Positions 19,101-25,622 of a stretch of DNA of 64,000 bases are shown here, one piece after another; the stretch's first letter is position 1, and each line of letters opens with the position of its first letter. A model generated the notes under the pieces. That model was not told where the DNA came from. It saw only the letters and a program-made list of their open reading frames with translations, and ran no database searches. A program made the translations under genes and the position numbers. Source of the stretch: JAUILH01 sp964230215 (lineage in GTDB: Bacteria; Bacteroidota; Bacteroidia; Flavobacteriales_D; JAUILH01); the NCBI GenBank assembly GCA_964230215.1, contig CAXRGQ010000004.1, positions 62,001 to 126,000 of the forward strand. The letters are read 5' to 3'.

Positions 19101-19507
19101 AGGGGAAAGAGGATAATCGTTTGGCGAATGAGAAAATGGCGGATAAGCTGAATGAAGATATGTACGCTGATGGTGACAGAAAGGAGCAAGAACAAAAAGC
19201 GCGTACTGAGGCAAGTGCGGATTTCTTTAAAGACAGATTATATGCTGATCCAAGTATGTACACAATCGAATACAAGAATGCTCTGGCAACAAAGTATCCT
19301 GAAGGCGTAACTACAGAGAAATACGCAAGAAAAGATGACGATGGTAAGGTGTTCGAGATTACTGTTAGAAAGGTTGTTGTAGAAAAGAGCTGGGGTAATG
19401 AGTACATTATGGTGGCAAACAAATACGGAAGAACTTACTATAAAAACGGTATTGCTATACCTGAATTCACTTATAGAGACGAGACGGCTGGTTCAGCGGC
19501 TGAATAA
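13139..19507 (+). CDS. Giant secreted repeat protein, 2122 residues
   Basis: A signal peptide (MSKLRAIFGLFVLIAVFLGN) leads into a carboxypeptidase-regulatory-like domain (about 26-110). From about residue 185 to 1580 I count 23 helical repeats of about 60 residues, each with a TPR-like core such as LIAEADGLFDSEKWEDAKSK, then a HPKDRI turn and an Ala/Glu/Lys-rich coil. An acidic linker follows. From about 1723 to 1990 there are five further 54-residue units, each with RRHNEDVAE, LNDNRNAW and NEKYAK segments. The last 80 residues form a compact beta-rich domain (YPEGVTTEKYARKDDDG ... GRTYYKNGIAIPEF). There is no lipobox and no T9SS sorting domain. It is likely a long periplasmic scaffold or tether; function unknown. 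hemB follows directly. Confidence 0.85.
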   Translation: MSKLRAIFGLFVLIAVFLGNNLRAQVNCVFNVTVTNTVTGAKISGAKVTLYKGGSVQQSATASSGGKATVKGPAKQNYKLTVTANGYVSKSIEMKFDNMLEEDLVGKDWKFPLDISLIEKHEDVDVSALESQSFAIGQFDAQSTDIAWDAKHIKKMQKLQDKIADEIEAKLQEEKANAAANEQKYNDLVTEGNKAVIAKDYENAIKKYQEAKSIKDNGTLDGKIADAQAKWDEQKKLDKQFDDLLAKGDSEMGKEDFDAAIGTYQQALNLKPDDSTAKTKLQEAKAAKEKKENEAAAEAQKKADFDNLMKEGNTLFEAQTYKDAKTKYESALALFPDDATAKQKLQATIDKIKELEDAEKAEQEKKANYDALIAEADNLYTSSNWKDAKAKYEEALELFDEAHPKNRIAECDKKIQEEADAEAAEKQKRADYDALIAEADGLFDSEKWEDAKSKYQAALKMFDEQHPKDKISAIDAKLKELEDAAAAEAEIEAKYKQLVEQADGLYDGKKWEDAKAKYEEALKLKENEQHPKDRISAIEEEIKAENEAAQQEEKFKNIVAEADKLYDAEDWANAKSKYNEALGIKSDDQHSKDRIEDIENTIKKLEEEEAEAAAQEAKFKEIIAEADDLFANQDWETARTKYQDALNLKSGDSHAEGRLEEIKKKIEEEANAEAEQKALDEEYAGLIKEADGLFDSESWEDAKSKYVEALEIKADESHPKDRISAIDKKLEELADAEAAEAKKEEDYKQLIADADGLYSDEKWNDAKAKYEQALELFDRPHPKDRIDAIQAKLDEIAAQDAEAAKIQEQYQALIDEANQLFDDEKWTDARAKYQEASIVKEDEQYPKDRMQEIDDKIKELADAEEAEKQKQIDYDNLIAEADAAYTKEDWETAKERYQKALDIFEKDHPKDRIAAIDEKLKEIEDAKGEEEKFNGLIAEADGLFDQESWEDAKAKYKEALAMKEDAHATQRIADIDQKLSEEAGKEQAKKEYEKYIKVADSKMDEGAYEEAKGIYERAKNFAEDGETYPDQQIKLADEKIAEQEARKAEFDSFISKADASFDSRNYDEAEGYYNNALEIIPDDAHAKSRIDQIAKIRKDLEEAQADENAKKEKKAAFDKLVKEGDDKMDAEEYGDGKVKYEEALAMFPDDAMVKQKLQVANSKLDEQNKQKRYDELIAKADKSFDEEKYKIAKADYEQAYALIPSGHAKDRIEEIDRLLSDASKEEQLLKEYAKIIKVADQTYKDGQLEVALDYFKRAKKYDPSQSYPDEMIGKIEAAIAKRDAEKGRYDEFIAEADKMFNRKKWDEAKSGYYKALGVFEEKYPRDQIALIDQRIQEEKDAEAAKLAEKNKKENFEKLKLEADNKFSAKDYDGALKTYQQAYDLIADDYVSGQITKLNTIIKDLTRKEEGSKMYDKIIETADEYFNSKTWPDARDLYLRASKLKPNDPYPNSQIAKIDAAIAAEKNAEKSERNKAEYDKLITKADNLFAQGEGKYKEARTVYQQAYDLVSMPHPKRRMDEIDQFFKDQSAKEAEEMYKKIVAQADSDYNAENWDDSKKYYQRALTMKPSDRYVIGKLQSINEILKANREPDYGERNDDIDEYSIDGMINDAQYKTYTDKVDSVYKAHADRVSIEDQYETESYEKRMNTHEKWDTYNDERLDNEKKYDDNRLANEKIAKQLELNDYAYENSLEGSNKSTREFNEDYADKKMTEKSANEIMLDKNRHRNEVVAEALNDDFNAWLANEEEIQENNTFTNQKYAKHNDVMRMEMEKAKDGNRRHNEDVAEILNDNRNAWEENESDIQKENMLTNEKYAKHHEDMKREMEEAKDGNRRHNEDVAEVLNDNFNSWLKNEEEIQTENTFNNEKYAKHNENMQVEMQKDRGKNQAYNHDIAEKLNDNHSSWEQNEQNIQKEKTFANEKYINSVDEAKSDMEQAKDGNRRHNEDVAEHLNDNRNAWEKNEAEIQEENMFANEKFAKDQAIKKLEMEEGKEDNRLANEKMADKLNEDMYADGDRKEQEQKARTEASADFFKDRLYADPSMYTIEYKNALATKYPEGVTTEKYARKDDDGKVFEITVRKVVVEKSWGNEYIMVANKYGRTYYKNGIAIPEFTYRDETAGSAAE

Positions 19508-19524
19508 TTTTGTATTTTCGTAGC

Positions 19525-20499
19525 ATGTTACAAAGACCGAGGAGGAATCGTAGATCAGAGGCCGTACGTGGCTTGATCAGAGAACGTGTATTAACTACCA
19601 ATCATTTAGTGTATCCATTGTTTTTGGTAGATGGGAATGGTGTGAAGGAAGAAATTCCATCTATGCCAGGGAATTACAGATGGTCGCTTGAATTAGTTTT
19701 GGAGGAGATTGCTGAATGCATAAGTGTAGGTCTCACTACGTTTATTCTTTTTCCCTCGGTTGATGATAGTTTAAAGGATAAAGAAGCCACCTATTCCCAC
19801 AGTGCCGATAATTTCTACCTAGATGCAGCGAAACAGATAAAATCTAAATTTCCAGAAGTTTGTTTGATTTCGGACGTAGCAATGGACCCATATAGTAGTG
19901 ATGGACATGATGGTTATGTTTTGGATAATGGCACCATAGACAACGACAAAACTTTACCCATTCTAGCGCGCATGGCAGTAGCTCAAGCAAGAGCTGGTTT
20001 TGATATCCTGGGACCATCCGATATGATGGATGGGCGTGTGGCTGTTATTCGTGAAGCTCTTGATAAAGCGGGCTATACTGATACTGGGATTATGTCTTAC
20101 ACGGCCAAATACGCAAGTGCTTTCTATGGGCCTTTCAGAGATGCCTTGGATTCAGCCCCGAAAGCAGGTGATAAAAAAACCTATCAAATGGATTATCACA
20201 ACGTGGAAGAGGCTACGCGGGAGGCCGAATTGGATGAACAAGAAGGAGCAGATTTCCTTATGGTTAAACCAGCGCTCAATTATTTGGATGTAATTAGACA
20301 TCTTAAAGATTATTCGTCTTTGCCTATTGCTGCCTACCATGTGAGTGGCGAATGTGCTATGCTCATTGCAGCATGTCAAAACGGATGGCTGGACTACGAT
20401 AAAGCAATGCCAGAAACGCTCAACAGTATTCACAGGGCAGGAGCAGATGTGGTAATAACGTATTTCGCGAAAGATTACGCCAAGATGATGCTGAAATAG
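19525..20499 (+). CDS. hemB: Delta-aminolevulinic acid dehydratase (porphobilinogen synthase)
   Basis: 324 residues; condenses two 5-aminolevulinate molecules in haem/corrin biosynthesis. The TIM-barrel blocks are complete: NHLVYPLFLVDG, ISDVAMDPYSSDGHDG, DILGPSDMMDGRV, the two catalytic lysines in SYTAKYASAFYGPFRDA and LMVKPALNYLD, and AYHVSGE. The metal loop reads DVAMDPYSSDGHDG, so the three cysteines that bind zinc in animal and yeast enzymes are replaced; this is the magnesium-type or zinc-independent form. I use the ATG at 19525, since the in-frame TTG five codons earlier almost abuts the preceding gene. Confidence 0.96.
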   Translation: MLQRPRRNRRSEAVRGLIRERVLTTNHLVYPLFLVDGNGVKEEIPSMPGNYRWSLELVLEEIAECISVGLTTFILFPSVDDSLKDKEATYSHSADNFYLDAAKQIKSKFPEVCLISDVAMDPYSSDGHDGYVLDNGTIDNDKTLPILARMAVAQARAGFDILGPSDMMDGRVAVIREALDKAGYTDTGIMSYTAKYASAFYGPFRDALDSAPKAGDKKTYQMDYHNVEEATREAELDEQEGADFLMVKPALNYLDVIRHLKDYSSLPIAAYHVSGECAMLIAACQNGWLDYDKAMPETLNSIHRAGADVVITYFAKDYAKMMLK

Positions 20500-20500
20500 C

Positions 20501-20722
20501 CTATTTACTATCTGTTTGTTCCTTGCTGCGGCGTTTATTTCTATAATCGTCAATAAAAGAACCTACAACGCCACCAAAAAACGCACCGTATAAACTCATA
20601 ATACCGGGAGAGGATTTCAAGGTACATCCTGTGTCGCATCCAATTAATTCGGCGTACAAATAGCCAAGCACAACGCCAATTAGTGCAAAGACAATGGTAA
20701 ATCTCCGTTTGTTAAAATCCAT
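20501..20722 (-). CDS. Small membrane protein, DUF6132-like
   Basis: 73 residues with two probable membrane helices (FTIVFALIGVVLGYLYAEL and SLYGAFFGGVVGSF) separated by the loop IGCDTGCTLKSSPG. The GC-x2-GC...P...YGA pattern resembles the small DUF6132 family of Bacteroidota; that assignment is from memory. The two loop cysteines could bind metal or form a disulfide. Its start codon overlaps the stop of the upstream peptidase gene by one base, so the two are likely coupled. Function unknown. Confidence 0.7.
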   Translation of the reverse strand: MDFNKRRFTIVFALIGVVLGYLYAELIGCDTGCTLKSSPGIMSLYGAFFGGVVGSFIDDYRNKRRSKEQTDSK

Positions 20723-21834
20723 TATAGAATTTTCTTTGCAAGATCTTTTGGAATCCCATCTTTATGCACTAAAACCGAAATAGCTTTCGCTCTCATATAG
20801 GCCTCAGACATATAGATATATCCATTCTTACCACGTTTACCCCAAGAGTTCTTCACTTGATAGTAAACTGTTCCGTTTTGGTCTTTCAGAATGCCAGTAA
20901 TGTGCATTAGATGGTCATCTGTGGTTGACTGATCATCAAAAGCAGCTTGTCTTTCTTCCTGCGTTACCATTATTTCAGGAATCACCTCTTTAAACAAGTT
21001 TTCCTTCTCTTCAATTGATAGCGTATTGTATGGTTTTGCTGGCCAAATTGCCATTCCGTTCTTAGAAGAGAACGTTTCTTCTGACACATCACAATCTAAA
21101 GACAAACTATAACCGTTTTCAATCGCATAATTGATTACCTCAATCAATTCATCCAGTTTCACGTTTTTAAAGCTTCCTTTTGAGAAATTGTCCGGCACTT
21201 CCAGAATAAAATCTTCATAAAACGGATGGTGCGTAAAGCTTGTAATAGACACGTAATCATCCGCATTAAAACCAAGGTGGTCTCTAAACTCAGTTGGCGA
21301 GTATGATTTACCTTTATAGTCGAATTTTTCTGGAACCTCACCCATATATGCATCTAGAATAGCGTTAATTGCTGTAGGCCATTTATTGCTAATGGGTTTT
21401 GTTTCAAGCGCGACATCTAATGCAGCACTTAACATGCGTTCCATTTCATCGTGATCATGTTTTTTCTCGCCGTGATTTTTTCCATCATAAGCCGCTTCCG
21501 TCATAAGACCATGCTCATCTATTGCCCGAATAACGTCATGCGCTAAACTACCTTGGCTGAATTGGTTTTTTCCGTGATATCTAATATAAGCTTCAGCCTT
21601 CTTAGGGTAGGTCATGCGCACGGTGTACATTTCAGAAATATCAATATTTTCTTTACCCATGCGTATTAATTCAGACTCAACAAAAGAGGTGGTGCTGTAG
21701 CTCCAACACGTTCCTGTATTATCCTGACTTTTAATATCCGTGCATTCTATTTCTGCAACTTGAGTAAATTCATAGTTTTGTGCTACGGCAATTGAACCAC
21801 TTAGCAGGCAAATACTTAAAATTAGATGCTTCAT
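20722..21834 (-). CDS. Secreted C1 peptidase of the bleomycin hydrolase type
   Basis: 370 residues with a signal peptide (MKHLILSICLLSGSIAVAQ). The catalytic Cys is in QDNTGTCWSYSTTSFVESEL, the His in DDHLMHITGILKDQNG and the Asn in YYQVKNSWGKRGKNGYIYMS, giving the papain-like Cys-His-Asn order with the wide insertions seen in aminopeptidase C/bleomycin hydrolase. Cytoplasmic PepC is about 440 residues; this exported form is shorter and has no obvious C-terminal autoinhibitory arm, although it ends with a lysine-rich tail. It would act on peptides in the periplasm. It is followed by the DUF6132-like gene and diverges from the YihY gene. Confidence 0.88.
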   Translation of the reverse strand: MKHLILSICLLSGSIAVAQNYEFTQVAEIECTDIKSQDNTGTCWSYSTTSFVESELIRMGKENIDISEMYTVRMTYPKKAEAYIRYHGKNQFSQGSLAHDVIRAIDEHGLMTEAAYDGKNHGEKKHDHDEMERMLSAALDVALETKPISNKWPTAINAILDAYMGEVPEKFDYKGKSYSPTEFRDHLGFNADDYVSITSFTHHPFYEDFILEVPDNFSKGSFKNVKLDELIEVINYAIENGYSLSLDCDVSEETFSSKNGMAIWPAKPYNTLSIEEKENLFKEVIPEIMVTQEERQAAFDDQSTTDDHLMHITGILKDQNGTVYYQVKNSWGKRGKNGYIYMSEAYMRAKAISVLVHKDGIPKDLAKKIL

Positions 21835-21885
21835 AATTTAATTCTTTGCTCTAAATTAACAAATTATTAGACCTAGCAGTACAAT

Positions 21886-22764
21886 ATGGGATTAACGGAC
21901 ATAAAAGAGCATCTACTGGTAAAAACGCTTGTTGAGTCGGTTAAGGAATTCACGCAAGAGAAGGCTATGCGTCATTCTGCAGCTCTGTCGTACTATACCT
22001 TAATATCATTGGTTCCCATGCTTTTGGTGGTAATGTTTATGGCAGGCATAATTTTTGGGTATGATAGGGTAGAAGAGGTGCTGTTTAGCAATTTTGAATT
22101 GTTGCAAAGCCAGGATAATGGCAAAGTGTTTAAAAATGCACTAAATAATATTGCTGACTTCAAATCTCAGTCGTGGTATGTAAAAGTAATAGCAGTTTTA
22201 GTAATCATCTTCAGCTCCACAGCCGTATTTAATTCAATTAAGACCAGTATTCATGCCTTATGGCATTTACCATTGTCCAGAGGAAAAGTAATTTACGGAC
22301 TACTAGACAGAGCGATAAGTTTTGGGACTTTAATAGCTGTAGGCTTCACCATAGTATTGATTTTTATACTTGAATCATTGCTACTCACTTCATTAGACTT
22401 TATGGGAAGCATTTTTCACCAATTCGAAGGATTTGCATTGCATTTATTCGAATTTGGGCTGGGGATAGTGCTAAATACGCTTGTTTTTGCCTTGATATAT
22501 TACATTTTACCTAATGCTATTCTAAGTAGACGGAAACTGTGGGTGGGAGCTGTGGTAACTTCTGTATTATTCCAAACCGGAAGTAGTGTTTTAGGTTGGT
22601 ACCTTCACGCCATTGATTTAACAAGTACATATGGTATGTTAGGAAGTGTGCTCTTAGTTTTATTCTGGGTGTTTTACTCGGCTACTATGATATTCTTTGG
22701 TGCTAAGTTTATCTATGTATGGGCTAGGAATACTAATGATCCTATTAGGGTGAGGAGGGAGTAG
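21886..22764 (+). CDS. YihY/BrkB-family inner membrane protein
   Basis: 292 residues with about six membrane helices and the characteristic blocks EKAMRHSAALSYYTLISLVP near the N-terminus, FNSIKTSIHALWHLP, and GSVLLVLFWVFYSATMIFFG towards the end. The YihY family was once annotated as RNase BN; that is now considered wrong and its function is unknown, possibly transport or envelope-related. Start is ATG at 21886. It is monocistronic, with a repeat-rich region downstream. Confidence 0.92.
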   Translation: MGLTDIKEHLLVKTLVESVKEFTQEKAMRHSAALSYYTLISLVPMLLVVMFMAGIIFGYDRVEEVLFSNFELLQSQDNGKVFKNALNNIADFKSQSWYVKVIAVLVIIFSSTAVFNSIKTSIHALWHLPLSRGKVIYGLLDRAISFGTLIAVGFTIVLIFILESLLLTSLDFMGSIFHQFEGFALHLFEFGLGIVLNTLVFALIYYILPNAILSRRKLWVGAVVTSVLFQTGSSVLGWYLHAIDLTSTYGMLGSVLLVLFWVFYSATMIFFGAKFIYVWARNTNDPIRVRRE

Positions 22765-23066
22765 TGTGTTATCATACATTGATTGAATGTTTTTGGCGTG
22801 ATACGTTTTTCGCATGAATTATGACATAAACTATAAAGCGCCATTGACCCCTCAGGTCATTTCTCCGTAAGGTCCATCGGTCGCCTAAGGCTTGCCGTCG
22901 GCACGGCGAAATGACCTAGTGGTTTGGATTGTGGTTTGTGTTGCACGATACCCCGCTATCAACGGTTTTCAACTTGCGGTAAAACCAACCCTCTGTTCCC
23001 GCGCGATTGTATCTAGCTGTTTTCGTATATTTAGGCTTAGAGTCCACTGCATGTGACTACAAAACC

Positions 23067-23095
23067 CTCAGAGTCACTCCGCAGAGGACTCTGAG
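23067..23095. repeat. Palindromic element CTCAGAGTC/GACTCTGAG, copy 1
   Basis: A 29-bp palindrome with 9-bp perfect arms. The same arms recur at 23253-23280 and 24920-24948 with slightly different loops; copies 1 and 3 share almost the whole loop (ACTCCGCAGAG against ACTCCCCAGAG). Confidence 0.7.
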
Positions 23096-23252
23096 CTCTA
23101 TAATCGAAATCTTTTTTTTGTAAACCTCAGTTCCCGTGCGCTTGTATCCCTTGCTAAAGACTAATAATTCTAAAACCAATAGATATCATACCAAATCTAT
23201 TTGTCTTAGCTAAATATAGCTGATTGTATCTAGTTGTTTTTGTATATTTAAG

Positions 23253-23280
23253 CTCAGAGTCCACTGCGTGTGACTCTGAG
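23253..23280. repeat. Palindromic element CTCAGAGTC/GACTCTGAG, copy 2
   Basis: 28 bases, with the same 9-bp arms as the copy at 23067 and the loop CACTGCGTGT. It forms the downstream end of the second copy of the 54-bp direct repeat. Confidence 0.7.
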
Positions 23281-23362
23281 GGTGTAAAGTGCTCACCATA
23301 GATTTCTCCGCAAGGTCCAACCGAACCGGCTGGGTAAATAAAAAATTTGTTAAAGAAAAAAA

Positions 23363-23833
23363 ATGATGCGCATAAAAGGATTAATATTAATTGTTTTGAT
23401 TTCAGCTTATTCTTGCAATTCAGAACCTTCGGTAAACAACTCAAGTGTGGATGACGGAAGTGTGGGAGAAGATACATATTCAGAGATAGTACATGATAAT
23501 ACAATGGATAGTTTAAAAATAGAAGTAGTGAAGATGGGAAGTGTGGATGCGTATCGAAGATTGATGATGGATGGGATAAACTATGATGAACGAGAAATGC
23601 TTATATATCATCAGGTTATGGCGTATCAACATGGGAATATTGAAGCATGTATTAATGGATATTATTCCCTACGCAGTGTGTTTGATGAATCAAGTTTAGA
23701 TTTATCGGAAATAAACCAATACCATAAAAACATGCTGATAGACTTTTTAGATTTGGCGATTAGTAGAGGGGACACCATTGCCGAAACAACAAAAGAAGAA
23801 CTTTTAATCGAATTAAATGGTCAAATATTATAG
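23363..23833 (+). CDS. Hypothetical lipoprotein
   Basis: 156 residues. The N-terminus MMRIKGLILIVLISAYSC is a lipoprotein signal with the lipid-modified Cys at residue 18. The mature part starts with a Ser/Asn/Asp-rich linker, then a helical region (DAYRRLMMDGINYDEREMLI, IEACINGYYSLRSVF, NMLIDFLDLAI) that may resemble a TPR or Sel1-like arrangement. No known family was recognised. It stands alone between repeat-rich intergenic regions and is followed 9 bases after its stop by a strong palindrome that may end transcription. Confidence 0.7.
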   Translation: MMRIKGLILIVLISAYSCNSEPSVNNSSVDDGSVGEDTYSEIVHDNTMDSLKIEVVKMGSVDAYRRLMMDGINYDEREMLIYHQVMAYQHGNIEACINGYYSLRSVFDESSLDLSEINQYHKNMLIDFLDLAISRGDTIAETTKEELLIELNGQIL

Positions 23834-23842
23834 TTACACCGC

Positions 23843-23867
23843 TACCGCGAGTTTCCAACTCGCGGTA
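23843..23867. repeat. Perfect 11-bp-stem palindrome with TCC loop
   Basis: TACCGCGAGTT pairs perfectly with AACTCGCGGTA around a TCC loop. It lies 9 bases after a stop codon and has no following T run, so a REP-type element is as likely as a terminator. A degraded relative may lie near 22955-22985. Confidence 0.7.
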
Positions 23868-23942
23868 CTACCAACAAAAATATCCAACCCCCCAAGGTTA
23901 CCTTTCCTCCTTCCGCGGTATTAACTCCAAAAACCACGAGAT

Positions 23943-24704
23943 ATGAAAAAGACAACATTAATTATCGCATTAGCATTCATCACAATCATTGGGGCATGCG
24001 GAGAAGCAGATAACGACATTAGCAGTGAAGACTCAGTCACCGCAAAGACTGCTAATAGCGAATCATTAAAAGACTATGCAGAAGAAGTCTACTCGGACCA
24101 GCCGGGTATTCAGAATCGCCAATTAATCAAATCAGGCTCCTTGCAATTCGAAACAGACAACGGAGAAAAAACGCGCGAATCAATCTTAGATGCCATTAAA
24201 ACCTACAAAGGTCTTATTGTTTCGGATAATACGCATGATAACGAAGGAGAGGTAGAAGTCCATTTGAGTGTTCAAGTACCAGCCAAAGATTTTGATGCCT
24301 TAATTAATGCAATTAGTGATCATGCGGGCGAATTAGATTACAAAAACATCAGCATTTCGGATGTGACAGAAGAGTATATTGATATTCAAGCACGGATTAA
24401 CACAAAAAAACAACTCGAACAACGTTATTTACAAATATTGGAGAAAGCCAACACAGTGCAAGAAATGCTGGAGGTTGAGTCGCAATTAGGCATTCTAAGA
24501 GGAGACATTGAATCATATGAAGGGCGCCTGAATTACATCAAAAACCGTGTAGCCATGAGTACATTGGACATTACTTTTTATTACAAAACAGAGGTAGTGC
24601 AAGAGCGTGAAGACCGATCAGCGTTAATTTTCGGTAGTGTGTTTGCTGGAATTGTATTGTTGTTATTAGCGCGCTATACCTACAGAAGACGAAGAACTGC
24701 TTAG
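23943..24704 (+). CDS. DUF4349-domain lipoprotein
   Basis: 253 residues: lipobox in MKKTTLIIALAFITIIGAC, an acidic linker, then the DUF4349 blocks QLIKSGSLQFETDN, KGLIVSDN, VQVPAKDFDALINAI, KNISISDVTEEYIDIQARIN, a coiled-coil hairpin (VQEMLEVESQLGILRGDIES) and YIKNRVAMSTLDITFY. A C-terminal membrane helix (ALIFGSVFAGIVLLLLARY) is followed by basic residues, placing it in the inner membrane with a cytoplasmic tail. The family is widespread with no established function. The gene is flanked by palindromic repeats on both sides. Confidence 0.88.
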   Translation: MKKTTLIIALAFITIIGACGEADNDISSEDSVTAKTANSESLKDYAEEVYSDQPGIQNRQLIKSGSLQFETDNGEKTRESILDAIKTYKGLIVSDNTHDNEGEVEVHLSVQVPAKDFDALINAISDHAGELDYKNISISDVTEEYIDIQARINTKKQLEQRYLQILEKANTVQEMLEVESQLGILRGDIESYEGRLNYIKNRVAMSTLDITFYYKTEVVQEREDRSALIFGSVFAGIVLLLLARYTYRRRRTA

Positions 24705-24753
24705 GTTTAATCGAGCATAGTTCTTGACTACTATTGTAATCAAGCTCCCTAAA

Positions 24754-24864
24754 GTCATTTCGACCGGAGTGGAGCGGATGCAAGAAGCGCAACGCAGTGG
24801 AGAAATCTATGGCAAGCACAATGTATTTTAGTTACTATAGATTTCTCCGCAAGGTCGAAATGAC
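24754..24864. repeat. Nested inverted repeat element (GTCATTTCGACC / GGTCGAAATGAC)
   Basis: Outer arms GTCATTTCGACC (24754-24765) and GGTCGAAATGAC (24853-24864) enclose inner arms GGAGAAATCTAT (24799-24810) and ATAGATTTCTCC (24837-24848). The right half, ATAGATTTCTCCGCAAGGTC, also occurs near 23298. Repeats of this flavour are common between genes in flavobacterial genomes, by my recollection. Confidence 0.75.
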
Positions 24865-24919
24865 CTTGGAGGTAATGAATGTGTTTGTGGGTACTATCGG
24901 CACAAAACCCTACAAAACC

Positions 24920-24948
24920 CTCAGAGTCACTCCCCAGAGGACTCTGAG
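24920..24948. repeat. Palindromic element CTCAGAGTC/GACTCTGAG, copy 3
   Basis: Third copy of the 29-bp palindrome, almost identical to that at 23067 including the preceding ACAAAACC and following AGCTCT. It sits just past the 3' end of the minus-strand lipoprotein gene. Confidence 0.7.
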
Positions 24949-24968
24949 CTCTTTAGCCTCAAACCCAA

Positions 24969-25508
24969 TTACTGCTGACACTCAGCAGCCTCAATTAAAT
25001 ACTGCTTCATACCAATCTTCGCCTGCAACAACTTACACTTGTCCATGTCTACATTAATCTCGTCCGGAACAGTTTTTCCAGCACCAGCAATATCCATAAG
25101 TTTCATAGTTGAATTCACACAATCACATGAGCTAAAATCTCCAAGCTCCAAAGTCTGACTAATTGAATCAGCTTCATAGCATAATTTCATTTCTTCCTCG
25201 TAAGCAGAAGCACCAATATCTTCTCTAATGCTATCACACGCAACCGTTAAACGAGCATCTCTAAGGTCTAATTCCTCACTTGGATTATTTGCATACTCAT
25301 CAAGCAGGGCCAAGGTTTGCGAATAACAATCACATACAGTATTTACGCCCTCTAATGGCAATACTATTGGTTCAACTTCAACCGAATCAGCAACCTCTGT
25401 TTTCGTTACTTTTTTCTTGTCTGTATCCTTTTTGTTGCCGTCCTCTTTACTGTCACAGGCTACTAACAAAAGTGAGAAAGATAATAGTCCTAAGAATAGA
25501 TGTTTCAT
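24969..25508 (-). CDS. Hypothetical cysteine-containing lipoprotein
   Basis: 179 residues from the ATG at 25508; an in-frame upstream Met adds seven residues but would spoil the signal. MKHLFLGLLSFSLLLVAC is a clear lipoprotein signal. A Lys/Asp-rich linker leads to a helical domain with paired cysteines: VCDCYSQTLALLDEY and FSSCDCVNSTMKLMD, plus KLCYEADS, TVACDSI and AECQQ at the end. The CDC pairs could form disulfides or bind metal. No family was recognised. It diverges from guaB. Confidence 0.72.
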   Translation of the reverse strand: MKHLFLGLLSFSLLLVACDSKEDGNKKDTDKKKVTKTEVADSVEVEPIVLPLEGVNTVCDCYSQTLALLDEYANNPSEELDLRDARLTVACDSIREDIGASAYEEEMKLCYEADSISQTLELGDFSSCDCVNSTMKLMDIAGAGKTVPDEINVDMDKCKLLQAKIGMKQYLIEAAECQQ

Positions 25509-25552
25509 AAGAAATAGAATTTTGTTCAAATATAGAACGATAAGATAACAAA

Positions 25553-25587
25553 TTGGTACAGCTTCACGATTATTTTATTTAGCTTTG
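25553..25587 (+). promoter_or_regulatory. Candidate guaB promoter
   Basis: TAGCTTTG at 25580-25587 matches TAnnTTTG exactly, and TTG at 25553-25555 lies 24 bases upstream, slightly wide for the -33 element. The guaB ATG follows 35 bases later. Confidence 0.5.
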
Positions 25588-25622
25588 TGGGAATTTAATT
25601 AGTAGCAATTAAGTTCAAAAAT

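Larger units (their letters stand above)
22765..23362. repeat. Intergenic repeat-rich region
   Basis: About 600 bases without a plausible gene. It holds an inverted repeat (GGTCATTTCTCCG at 22856-22868 against CGGCGAAATGACC at about 22904-22916), a direct repeat of about 54 bases at 23005-23058 and 23222-23275 differing at a few positions, two CTCAGAGTC...GACTCTGAG palindromes (23067-23095 and 23253-23280), and a half-copy of the ATAGATTTCTCCGCAAGGTC element near 23298. The same elements recur near 24.75-24.95 kb. It looks like a landing zone for REP-type palindromic elements. Confidence 0.75.

Noticed and set aside
13690..19130. DNA repeats in the giant gene as a mobile element or CRISPR array
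   Set aside because: The periodicity is a multiple of three, the frame is open throughout and the units encode coherent helices; it is a protein repeat.
24797..25057. An 86-residue plus-strand frame over the end of the minus-strand lipoprotein gene
   Set aside because: It runs through the palindromic repeats and antisense to a lipoprotein with a clear signal; the protein looks like random translation.
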